NCBI GenBank assembly: GCA_903878085.1
Contig: CAIRGJ010000035.1
Span: forward strand, 37,429-101,428
DNA: 64,000 bases
Direction of reading: 5' to 3'
From: an uncultured Hyphomicrobiales bacterium
GTDB lineage: Bacteria > Pseudomonadota > Alphaproteobacteria > Rhizobiales > Xanthobacteraceae
Shown here: one piece after another, positions 32,929-39,525 of the stretch
How the letters are laid out: every line of letters starts with the position of its first letter
Position numbering within the stretch: position 1 is the first letter of the stretch
Notes under the pieces: generated by a model
Database searches by the model: none
The model's input: only the letters and a program-made list of their open reading frames with translations
Told to the model about the DNA's origin: nothing
Program-made: the position numbers and the translations under genes

Positions 32929-35616
32929 ATGCGCACCGTCGCTGCCGTGGTCGCCCTTGTGGCGTGCGTGCACGGAGGGTTGTGGGCCTTAGCCCGTGAC
33001 CATATTTCCGCTCCCAATTACGATGGCCAACTGGCCAGCGTTTCCTACGCGCCATTCGAAGGCAACGTGAATCCCGACGCAGGCGGCAAAGCCAACGTCG
33101 AGCGCATCCGTGCCGATTTGAAAATGCTGGCGCCGGTGACGCGCGCAATACGTACTTATTCATCCACCGGCGGCGTCGAGCTGGTTCCCGGTGTCGCACA
33201 GGAAGTTGGACTGCGGGTTACGGTCGGCGCCTGGATCGACAAGGACAAGGACCGCAACGAGCGCGAAATCCGCTCCGTCATCGACCTATCCAAGCGCCAC
33301 AGCAACATCAACGGCATCTTCGTCGGCAACGAAACGATCTACCGCGGCGAGCAGAAGGTCTCCGACCTGATCCCGATGATTCAGCGGGTCAAGCGCTCCA
33401 CCAACGTGCCGGTGACGACCGGCGAAATCTGGAACGTCTGGATCGAGCATCCCGAACTGGTTTCGGCGGTGGATTTCATCGCCGCGCACATCCTGCCCTA
33501 TTGGGAAGGCTTCTCGGAAAAGCAGGCGGTCGACCAGGCGATCATCATCTACGACAAGCTGCGCGCCGCCTATCCCGGCAAGCGCATCGTCATCGCCGAG
33601 TTCGGCTGGCCGAGCGCGGGCTACAATCTCAAGAACGCGACGCCCGGCCGCATCGAGCAGGCCGTCGTGCTGCGCGATTTCGTGTCGCGCGCCGAGGCTT
33701 TCGGTATCGACTACAACATCGTCGAAGCCATCGACCAGCCGTGGAAAATATTCGAAGGCGGCGTCGGTCCTTATTGGGGTCTGTTCGACGCCAATCGCCA
33801 GCCGAAATTCGAATGGACCGGTGTCATCACCTCACCCGATTATTGGCGTATTGCCGGCATGGCGCTTCTGGTGAGCGTGCTGCTGTCGATGCCGATGCTG
33901 GCGGGCAGCTCCATGACGCTGTGGCAGACGGTGACGCTCGCCGCCGCCGCCAACATGGCCGGCGCCTGGTTCGCCGCGGTGTTTGCTTATTGGAATGGTC
34001 ATTACTTCGTCTGGGGCTCGGCTTTCGCCCTGGGCCTCGGCACCGTGCTGTTGATTCCGCTGGTTATCATCGCGCTGGCGCGCGTCGAGGAGATCGCGCA
34101 GATCGCCTTCGGCCGTCAGCCGCGGCGTCTGATCTCGTCGCCGCCATTGGCGCCTGACGCAGCGCTGCCGAAAGTCTCGATCCACATCCCGGCCTATCGC
34201 GAGCCGCCGGAAATGCTCAAGCAGACGCTCGACGCCGTCGCGCGGCTGAATTACCCGAACTTCGAATGCGTGCTGGTCGTCAACAACACACCCGACCCGG
34301 CGATGTGGATGCCGGTTGAAGAGCATTGCCGTCTGCTCGGCGATCGCTTCAAGTTTGTGCTGGCGCAGGATCTCGCGGGCTTCAAGGCCGGCGCGTTGCG
34401 GCTGGCGCAGGCGCACACCGCGCCCGACGCCGAAGTCATCGGCATCATCGACGCCGATTACGTCGTGCATCCCGACTGGCTGAAGGATCTGGCGCCGCTG
34501 TTCCTCGACCCCAATGTCGGTCTCGTGCAGGCGCCGCAGGATCACCGCGACAGCGAACGCAGCGTCATGCATCAGGCGATGAACGCCGAATATGCCGGCT
34601 TCTTCGAGATTGGCATGGTGCAGCGGAACGAATTTAACGCCATCGTCGTGCACGGCACCATGTGCCTGATCCGCCGTCAGGCGCTGGACGCTGCCGGCGG
34701 CTGGTCGAGCGACACCATCTGCGAGGACACCGATCTCGGCCTCACGCTGCTCGAGCTCGGCTGGCAGGCGCACTACACCAACACGCGCTATGGCCACGGC
34801 CTGCTGCCCGACAATTTCGAATCCTACAAGAAGCAGCGCGACCGCTGGGCCTATGGCGGCTTGCAAATCCTCAAGAAGCACTGGCGCCGTTTCCTGCCCG
34901 GCGCGAGCCGCCTGACCCGCGATCAGAAGCGCGAGTTCTCGCTCGGCTGGGTGAACTGGCTGGGCGCGGAAAGTCTCGGCGTCGTCGTCGCCATCTTCAA
35001 CATTATCTGGGTGCCGATCATCGCCTTCCTCGACATCGCGGTGCCGGATCGCATTCTGACGATCCCGATCGTCGCGGCCTTCGCCGTGTCGGTCGCGCAT
35101 TTCATCGTGCTCTACCGGCTGCGTGTGCGCGACAATCCGGCGGGCCTGCTGCGCACCATGGTTGCGGCCATGTCGGTGCAATGGACGGTGGCGCGCGCGG
35201 TCGCCATGGGCGTCGTCAAGGATCACCTGCCCTTCGTGCGCACCAACAAAGGCGGCTCGCGGCTGAGCGCCGATTTCCATGCGTTCTGGGAAGCGATCAT
35301 CGCCGGCCTGCTGATCAGTGGCGCGATGGTACTGGTCGCCACCAACATCAAAGAAATCCGCGAGATCAACTTCTTCGCCGCCGTGCTGGTGATCCAGAGC
35401 TTGCCGTTCGTCGCCGCCGTCGGTCTGGCGCTGATCGAGCGCACGCGGCTCAACGACTTCGGCTACTGGCGCAGCCTCGACGCCCGCTTTGCCGAACTGC
35501 TCGGCCGCCGCGCGCCGATCGCTCAGGCCGTCAGCAATGCCATGACGCCGCAGCCGGCGGTGCAGACGGTGCCCGTCGTCGCCCCGGTGTCCGAGCAAGT
35601 GGAACTGGTGCAGTAG
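32929..35616 (+). CDS. ndvB: NdvB-like beta-(1,3)-glucosyltransferase (GH17 + GT2 fusion)
   Basis: 895 residues. Residues 1-20 form a hydrophobic anchor; residues 30-310 are a GH17 barrel with VGNETIYRGE and IAEFGWPSAGY holding the two catalytic glutamates. Two or three membrane helices follow (about 305-395). Residues 415-660 are a family 2 glycosyltransferase: HIPAYREPPEMLKQTLDA, IIDADYVV (DxD), EDTDLG (ED motif) and QRDRWAYGG (QxxRW), then more membrane helices. It builds the beta-1,3 backbone from UDP-glucose and, through GH17, could ring-close the glucan. B. japonicum NdvB has the same size (about 102 kDa) and role. The start at 32929 has a poor Shine-Dalgarno. Confidence 0.88.
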   Translation: MRTVAAVVALVACVHGGLWALARDHISAPNYDGQLASVSYAPFEGNVNPDAGGKANVERIRADLKMLAPVTRAIRTYSSTGGVELVPGVAQEVGLRVTVGAWIDKDKDRNEREIRSVIDLSKRHSNINGIFVGNETIYRGEQKVSDLIPMIQRVKRSTNVPVTTGEIWNVWIEHPELVSAVDFIAAHILPYWEGFSEKQAVDQAIIIYDKLRAAYPGKRIVIAEFGWPSAGYNLKNATPGRIEQAVVLRDFVSRAEAFGIDYNIVEAIDQPWKIFEGGVGPYWGLFDANRQPKFEWTGVITSPDYWRIAGMALLVSVLLSMPMLAGSSMTLWQTVTLAAAANMAGAWFAAVFAYWNGHYFVWGSAFALGLGTVLLIPLVIIALARVEEIAQIAFGRQPRRLISSPPLAPDAALPKVSIHIPAYREPPEMLKQTLDAVARLNYPNFECVLVVNNTPDPAMWMPVEEHCRLLGDRFKFVLAQDLAGFKAGALRLAQAHTAPDAEVIGIIDADYVVHPDWLKDLAPLFLDPNVGLVQAPQDHRDSERSVMHQAMNAEYAGFFEIGMVQRNEFNAIVVHGTMCLIRRQALDAAGGWSSDTICEDTDLGLTLLELGWQAHYTNTRYGHGLLPDNFESYKKQRDRWAYGGLQILKKHWRRFLPGASRLTRDQKREFSLGWVNWLGAESLGVVVAIFNIIWVPIIAFLDIAVPDRILTIPIVAAFAVSVAHFIVLYRLRVRDNPAGLLRTMVAAMSVQWTVARAVAMGVVKDHLPFVRTNKGGSRLSADFHAFWEAIIAGLLISGAMVLVATNIKEIREINFFAAVLVIQSLPFVAAVGLALIERTRLNDFGYWRSLDARFAELLGRRAPIAQAVSNAMTPQPAVQTVPVVAPVSEQVELVQ

Positions 35617-35620
35617 TTTT

Positions 35621-35651
35621 TTCCCTCCCCCGCAAAGCGTGGGGAGGGGAA
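35621..35651. terminator. Hairpin after ndvB (CCCTCCCC / GGGGAGGG repeat family)
   Basis: CCCTCCCC (35623-35630) pairs with GGGGAGGG (35641-35648), with an inner CGC/GCG pair and one bulged T. T-rich sequence precedes it on the + strand. The same design is found at 53562-53598, so it is an interspersed hairpin that probably also ends the ndvB and amidohydrolase transcripts. Confidence 0.65.
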
Positions 35652-35658
35652 CAACGCC

Positions 35659-36825
35659 TCACGCCGGCAGCGCGGTCTCTACCAGCTTGACCCAATACGA
35701 CGTCCCGAACGGGATGACGTCGTCGTTGAAGTTGTAGGCCGGGTGATGCAAGCCGGCGCTGTCGCCGTTGCCGACCCAGATGAAGGCGCCCGGCCGCTCG
35801 TTCAGCATGAACGAGAAGTCCTCCGCGCCCATCATCGGCGGCAGATCGGTATTGACGCGGTCTGTGCCCGCGATCTGGCTCGCCACGGAAGCCGCGAAAT
35901 CGGTCTCGTGCTCGTGGTTGACCAGCACCGGATAATTGCGCCGGTAGTCGAGCGTGGCCTTGGCGCCATAGGCCATTGCCGTGCCTTCCACCACCTGATG
36001 CAGCTTCTTCTCCAGCAAATCGCGCACGCCGGCATCCAGGCTGCGCGCGGTGCCGCGTAAGCGCACCGTCTGCGGCAGCACGTTGTCGGTGTTGCCGGCC
36101 TGGAACATGCAGATCGACACCACCGCCGACTTCAGCGGATCGACATTGCGCGACACGATCGACTGGATGTTGTTGATGATCTGGGCGCCGACCAGCACCG
36201 TGTCGATGCCCATATGCGGCCGCGCCGCGTGGCTGCCGACGCCCTCGATGTCGATGGTGACGAAATCCGCCGAGGCCATGGTCGGACCCGACCGGATGCC
36301 GAACTCGCCGACCGGCATGCCGGGATAATTATGCATGCCGTAGAATTCGCCGATGCCGAAACGCTTGATCATGCCATCGTCGAGCATGGCCTTGGCGCCG
36401 GCGCCGCCCTCTTCGGCCGGCTGGAAGATCACCACCGCGGTGCCGTCGAAATTGCGGGTCTCGGCGAGGTAGCGCGCCGCGCCCAAAAGCATCGCGGTGT
36501 GGCCGTCATGGCCGCAGGCGTGCATCTTGCCCGGCACCGTCGACTTGTACGGCAGGTCGTTGGCCTCCTCGATCGGCAGCGCGTCCATGTCGGCGCGTAG
36601 AGCGATGGTCTTGCCCGAACCACCCTTGCGGCCCTTGATGACACCGACCACGCCGGTCCGGCCGATCCCGGCCACCACCTCGTCGCAGCCGAAGGCCTTG
36701 AGCTTGTCCGCCACCGAGGCCGCCGTGCGGTGCACGTCGTAAAGCAGTTCCGGGTGGGCGTGCAGGTCGTGCCGCCAGCCGGTGATGTCGGCATGCAGGT
36801 CGGCGACGCGGTTGACGATCGGCAT
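35659..36825 (-). CDS. M20 family amidohydrolase (hippurate hydrolase / N-acyl-amino-acid hydrolase type)
   Basis: 388 residues of the M20D branch. Metal-site motifs: MHACGHDGHTAMLLGAA (Cys-Gly-His-Asp-Gly-His) at about residues 98-114, EEGGAGAKAMLDDG with the general-base Glu pair, GMHNYPGMPVG, and MMGAEDFSFML near the C-terminus. A dimerisation domain begins at about IEGVGSHAARPHMGID. These enzymes release amino acids from N-acyl or N-aroyl conjugates such as hippurate, or process indole-amino acid conjugates; the substrate is not known. ATG 36825 follows CAGGAGTCCTGCC and gives MPIVNRVADLHADITGWRHD, the family N-terminus; longer frames are rejected. Confidence 0.88.
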   Translation of the reverse strand: MPIVNRVADLHADITGWRHDLHAHPELLYDVHRTAASVADKLKAFGCDEVVAGIGRTGVVGVIKGRKGGSGKTIALRADMDALPIEEANDLPYKSTVPGKMHACGHDGHTAMLLGAARYLAETRNFDGTAVVIFQPAEEGGAGAKAMLDDGMIKRFGIGEFYGMHNYPGMPVGEFGIRSGPTMASADFVTIDIEGVGSHAARPHMGIDTVLVGAQIINNIQSIVSRNVDPLKSAVVSICMFQAGNTDNVLPQTVRLRGTARSLDAGVRDLLEKKLHQVVEGTAMAYGAKATLDYRRNYPVLVNHEHETDFAASVASQIAGTDRVNTDLPPMMGAEDFSFMLNERPGAFIWVGNGDSAGLHHPAYNFNDDVIPFGTSYWVKLVETALPA

Positions 36826-37062
36826 GGCAGGACTCCTGAGCCTTGGGGCTCCCGGCGCAGGCTTGAGGCCTACGCGCAACAGGTTGTTCGCGGGATAGTC
36901 TAGCAAAAATCGGTCTTTGCGCGAGTTCAACAATAGGGCAGCCGCCTATTGACCGGGCATGGGCGCGCCCGTAAACCCCGGCCCAGCGCATGATCCGGCG
37001 GGGCGGTTTTGAGCCTCCGCCTAACCCGCCACGGCGGGCGACGCAGATCGTATGCATGGTAA
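36826..37062. promoter_or_regulatory. Intergenic region before the tRNA-Lys 5' half; presumed original tRNA promoter
   Basis: About 237 bp with no gene. It carries the divergent amidohydrolase leader and must have held the promoter of the original tRNA-Lys gene now split at 37107. I cannot assign -35 and -10 boxes with confidence. Confidence 0.35.
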
Positions 37063-37107
37063 GGGCGCGTAGCTCAGTTGGTAGAGCACCTGACTTTTAA
37101 TCAGGTG
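37063..37107 (+). pseudogene. tRNA-Lys(UUU) 5' fragment (left half of the split gene, attL)
   Basis: Forty-five bases identical to the first 45 positions of the reconstructed tRNA: acceptor strand GGGCGCG, D-arm GCTC-AGTTGGTA-GAGC, complete anticodon arm CCTGA-CTTTTAA-TCAGG with an uninterrupted TTT anticodon, and the first two variable-loop bases. After position 37107 the sequence departs to unrelated A+T-rich DNA, so no T-arm or 3' acceptor follows. Its last 14 bases (37094-37107) are repeated at 38851-38864. It can still be transcribed but cannot fold as a tRNA. Confidence 0.93.
37094..37107 (+). repeat. Left 14-bp core repeat (attL core), CTTTTAATCAGGTG
   Basis: Identical to 38851-38864. 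It covers the anticodon loop, 3' anticodon stem and start of the variable loop of the tRNA, a usual crossover region for tyrosine recombinases in tRNA genes. Confidence 0.88.
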
Positions 37108-37161
37108 TTTTCGGCCCATAACCATTTGATATTACACAATAATTTTGTTTGAAGTGCGCTG

Positions 37162-37181
37162 TGGGGCCAGTATGGGGCCAG
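37162..37181 (+). repeat. Paired TGGGGCCAG direct repeats (left arm-type sites)
   Basis: TGGGGCCAG at 37162-37170 and again at 37173-37181, an 11-bp period, about one helical turn. A matching pair in the same orientation lies at 38737-38756. Spacing and placement suit integrase arm-binding sites; this is inference. Confidence 0.6.
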
Positions 37182-37375
37182 ACGCGTAAGCCTCTGTAAT
37201 CATTCGCTTATTTTTGATTTTCTGGAACCCGCGACCACCTTATAAATACTCAGGAGGTCCGCTTGGGAAAAAATGCCAAACCGGCTCGTTTAACGTCCAC
37301 AACCTCTTTGAACACATGGTGGTCTTACTGAGGATGTGTCGCTATAAGCGGCCGCGTTGAATGGAAATGATGAGA

Positions 37376-37666
37376 GGGCGCGTAGCTCAGTTGGTAGAGC
37401 ACCTGACTTTTATTGGAGCCATCGGAGGGGAAACCACCGATGGGATGGTGTCAAATTCGGGGAACTCGTCCGCGTAACGGCGACGACAATCCCGAGCCAA
37501 GCCCAGCGATGGGAAGGTGTAGAGACTTGACGGCACCCACCTAAAGCCAAACTGGCCACGGTGAAGAGAAAGTCCAGACTGCAAACTCTTAGAACTAAGA
37601 GGCGGCGAAAGCCGTAGCGGTAAGTTAATCAGGTGGTCCCGGGTTCGAGTCCCGGCGCGCTCACCA
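37376..37666 (+). tRNA. tRNA-Lys(UUU) interrupted by a group I intron
   Basis: Exon 1 is 37376-37409 (34 nt, ends at U34) and exon 2 is 37625-37666 (42 nt, ends in CCA). Joined they give a 76-nt tRNA with acceptor stem GGGCGCG/CGCGCTC (one G-U pair), D-stem GCTC/GAGC, anticodon stem CCTGA/TCAGG, loop CTTTTAA with anticodon TTT, T-arm CCGGG-TTCGAGT-CCCGG, discriminator A and encoded CCA. It is identical to the tRNA rebuilt from the split halves at 37063 and 38851. The intron separates anticodon bases 34 and 35, the position used by cyanobacterial tRNA-Leu(UAA) introns. If no other UUU-lysine tRNA exists in the genome, growth depends on splicing of this transcript. Confidence 0.93.
37410..37624 (+). 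ncRNA. Group I intron (subgroup IC3-like), 215 nt, in tRNA-Lys
   Basis: P1: exon CUU pairs with intron GAG (37416-37418), U-G at the splice site. P2: CCATCGG (37419-37425) with CCGATGG (37437-37443). P3: GGTG-TC (37447-37452) with GA...CACC (37529-37537). P4: TCGGG (37457-37461) with CCCGA (37491-37495). P5: CGTC/GACG (37467-37470, 37482-37485). P7, the guanosine site: GACTT (37524-37528) with AAGTC (37570-37574). P8: CACC/GGTG and GCC/GGC (37538-37563). P9: ACTGC/GCGGT plus a 7-bp hairpin at 37586-37601 and a CGGC-GAAA-GCCG tetraloop hairpin at 37603-37614. The last base is G, as required. The order of conserved blocks (AATCCCGAGCCAAGCC; GTAGAGACTTGACGG; AGAGAAAGTCCAGAC) matches the Anabaena tRNA-Leu intron. 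It has no ORF and resembles the small Azoarcus tRNA-Ile intron in size. Confidence 0.93.
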
Positions 37667-37709
37667 TTCCCCGCCCAGCCGGGCCCAGCTCTAATCTCGG
37701 TAAGAACTG

Positions 37710-38669
37710 GTGTTAAAACTCGACGAAGAACCCGACCTTGTCGAACTTCACACAGGCAATGTGAAGGAAAGCTTGCACCTTGAATACAAGGCTTCCGACG
37801 CGATTGATAAACGCGACGACAAAAAGAAGCTTGAGATGGCGCGTGACATCTCGGCATTTGCCAACGCGGATGGCGGCCAGATCGTGTACGGCATGACCGA
37901 AAAGGATCATGAGCCTGCCGGGTTAGACGCTGGCCTCGATCCAAAAGAATATCCAGAAATCTGGTTTGAACAAGTTCTCCAGCAACACGTCACTCCATTG
38001 CTTGAGGGAGTTCGCCCGCGTCACGTTAAGCTCAAGTCAGGCCGCGTCGCCGTCGTAGTCGATGTACCCGCAAGCAAGAGCGACCCGCATCAGGCCGACG
38101 GCCGATATTATCGCCGACACAATTTTAATCGGCTTGCGATGGAGCATTACGAAGTCCGGGACATGTTTCGTCGCACGACGACGCCCGAACTCAAGGTTTC
38201 GTTGTCATTCGAGCACGGCAGAAAAACTCAGATCGAATTTCCGCACCAATCGGAGCTTTCCAACGCTATCATTCTCAATGTGACAATCGAGAATGTCTCA
38301 GTGCAGCCTGCATTCCACGTCTTTACGGAAGTTTGGGTAGACGAAGGCCTAAATCCTGCGTTTGCATTGCCTAAGTTCACCCACGTGAGACTTGACCCTG
38401 GCCCTCCGAAACTGCGCGTTTATCGGAACGTTTTAACGTCACCGCCTGATCCCCCTATTTTTCGCGAGGGAGATGCGGCAAAACATCTTGGCCAAATAGC
38501 CTTTAATGTCCCTGCCCGCTTCCTCTCCGGCGAGACACTTTTCGATTTAAAAACAATCGTGCAAACACCAGGCTTTGCAAAAACAGAGCATTGGGCGATG
38601 CGCACACGCGCAGGGTGGATTGAAATCCATGGCCCCGGCGGCCCATGGACCGCTCATATTAGATCGTGA
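37710..38669 (+). CDS. AlbA_2 (Schlafen AlbA_2 / divergent AAA-4) domain protein carried by the element
   Basis: 319 residues from the GTG at 37710 (Shine-Dalgarno poor; start uncertain). The first 150 residues are an AlbA_2 domain: ESLHLEYKAS, then ARDISAFANADGGQIVYGMTE, and the closing HQADGRYYRRHNFNRLAMEHYEV. The remaining 170 residues (about 155-319) are a beta-rich region of unknown family, with SLSFEHGRKTQIEF and NAIILNVTIENVSVQPAFHVF. AlbA_2 domains occur in nucleic-acid-associated and Schlafen-like proteins and in some phage-defence genes. It is the only protein gene of the element and has lower GC and more A/T-ending codons than its neighbours. Function here: defence, regulation or element maintenance, all unproven. 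Confidence 0.8.
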   Translation: MLKLDEEPDLVELHTGNVKESLHLEYKASDAIDKRDDKKKLEMARDISAFANADGGQIVYGMTEKDHEPAGLDAGLDPKEYPEIWFEQVLQQHVTPLLEGVRPRHVKLKSGRVAVVVDVPASKSDPHQADGRYYRRHNFNRLAMEHYEVRDMFRRTTTPELKVSLSFEHGRKTQIEFPHQSELSNAIILNVTIENVSVQPAFHVFTEVWVDEGLNPAFALPKFTHVRLDPGPPKLRVYRNVLTSPPDPPIFREGDAAKHLGQIAFNVPARFLSGETLFDLKTIVQTPGFAKTEHWAMRTRAGWIEIHGPGGPWTAHIRS

Positions 38670-38736
38670 GCCCTACCCGTTGCTCCTCTGAAGACATCTT
38701 GGGCACCGTCTGGCCCGATAATAATAAAGGTCTGTT

Positions 38737-38756
38737 TGGGGCCAGCATGGGGCCAC
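38737..38756 (+). repeat. Paired TGGGGCCAG-type direct repeats (right arm-type sites)
   Basis: TGGGGCCAG at 38737-38745 and TGGGGCCAC at 38748-38756, again with 11-bp period and in the same orientation as the left pair. It lies 95 bp inside the right core. Confidence 0.6.
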
Positions 38757-38850
38757 AGAGACACTCAAAACGAGCGTAGGTTCACAAGTTACACCGCGCC
38801 ATTCTTCAGCTTTTATGCGAGGCGCAACACTTAACAACTAAAGCGTGCGC

Positions 38851-38864
38851 CTTTTAATCAGGTG
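38851..38864 (+). repeat. Right 14-bp core repeat (attR core)
   Basis: Identical to 37094-37107. The base before it is C rather than A, so identity on the element side ends exactly here. Confidence 0.88.
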
Positions 38865-38895
38865 GTCCCGGGTTCGAGTCCCGGCGCGCTCACCA
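38851..38895 (+). pseudogene. tRNA-Lys(UUU) 3' fragment (right half of the split gene, attR)
   Basis: Forty-five bases matching tRNA positions 32-76: loop CTTTTAA, 3' anticodon strand TCAGG, variable loop TGGTC, T-arm CCGGG-TTCGAGT-CCCGG, acceptor strand CGCGCTC, A and CCA. There is no 5' half before it: the upstream sequence GCGTGCGC is unrelated to the anticodon stem. Together with 37063-37107, overlapping by 14 bases, it rebuilds the whole tRNA. Confidence 0.93.
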
Positions 38896-38989
38896 AATTA
38901 GTCAATTGATTTGGTGCATAATTGTCGGGTTCTAATAAGGTTACAAGCTAGTGTGAGGCACCTCCGGCGATTGCGGAGAAGGGTTCTAA

Positions 38990-39478
38990 ATGCCGATCGA
39001 CTGGTTGGTATGGCTTCGCGCGGCCGGATCGGCCGCAGTCAACGCTAAGTCAATCTATGATCGCGTTAGAGGAAAATCGCCACGCATAAACTTTGAAGCT
39101 GGCGACAGCGGCGTCGAGCTTCGTATCCACAACCCGCGGGACGAGACCGTCATCGTCGAGAAAATCGACGCGTGGCCGACGGTTCTCGGCTTCACAGCGG
39201 GTGAGGAGTTGGTGGACGTTGTGCGCGCCGTTGTCGCCCAGCGTCAGATTCCAGCCGAACATGCGTTGGCGGTATTAAAACCACAACAGGACGCGTCGGT
39301 CGGTGTAATAACCTTTGATCCGTTTAACGACTCCGCGGCGGAAACGATTATCAAGGTGCGTTTGGACTGGCGGAGCGCAACGCGCGGCATGCTTTCAAAA
39401 GGCAGCGTTACTCGAAAGGTAAGCGTCGCGATATTCGTGACCTGCGACGTGCAGCCGAAAGGAACCAACCAAGGATGA
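38990..39478 (+). CDS. Hypothetical protein next to the element
   Basis: 162 residues, no family recognised. A short N-terminal stretch (IDWLVWLRAAGSAAVNAKSIYDRV) could be a membrane-associated helix. The rest looks like a beta-sandwich (INFEAGDSGVELRIHNPRDETVIVEKIDAW ... VGVITFDPFNDSAAETIIKVRLDW, read in parts). The ATG follows GCGGAGAAGGGTTCTAA. It lies outside the excisable unit, 94 bp after the right tRNA half, but also has lower GC than the core chromosome. It may be cargo of an older, larger insertion at the same tRNA. Confidence 0.6.
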   Translation: MPIDWLVWLRAAGSAAVNAKSIYDRVRGKSPRINFEAGDSGVELRIHNPRDETVIVEKIDAWPTVLGFTAGEELVDVVRAVVAQRQIPAEHALAVLKPQQDASVGVITFDPFNDSAAETIIKVRLDWRSATRGMLSKGSVTRKVSVAIFVTCDVQPKGTNQG

Positions 39479-39525
39479 GAATTTTATAGGATTGCGTGAC
39501 ACCGAGGTGAAGCAACTCGCCTCGT

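Larger units (their letters stand above)
37094..38864. mobile_element. Small non-autonomous integrative element inserted in tRNA-Lys
   Basis: The unit between the two cores is 1,757 bp (37094 to 38850). Deleting it joins the left and right tRNA halves into a perfect 76-nt tRNA-Lys(UUU) with CCA, which is strong evidence for site-specific integration. Contents: a pair of TGGGGCCAG repeats 55 bp inside the left core, an intron-containing tRNA-Lys, one AlbA_2-domain gene, and a second pair of TGGGGCCAG-type repeats 95 bp inside the right core. GC content is visibly lower than in neighbours. No integrase, excisionase or transposase is encoded, so it is either a deletion relic or depends on an integrase in trans. 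Confidence 0.8.

Noticed and set aside
37410..37624. Idea that the tRNA insert is a protein-spliced (archaeal-type) intron, group II intron or retron
   Set aside because: No bulge-helix-bulge, no domain V hairpin and no reverse transcriptase. The P3-P8 core, P7 and final G fit group I. At 215 nt there is no room for a homing endonuclease.
37387..37944. Leftward 185-codon open frame over the tRNA-Lys and intron
   Set aside because: It is antisense to the tRNA exons and the folded intron and runs into the AlbA_2 gene. Its apparent conservation in other genomes would come from the RNA, not from protein.
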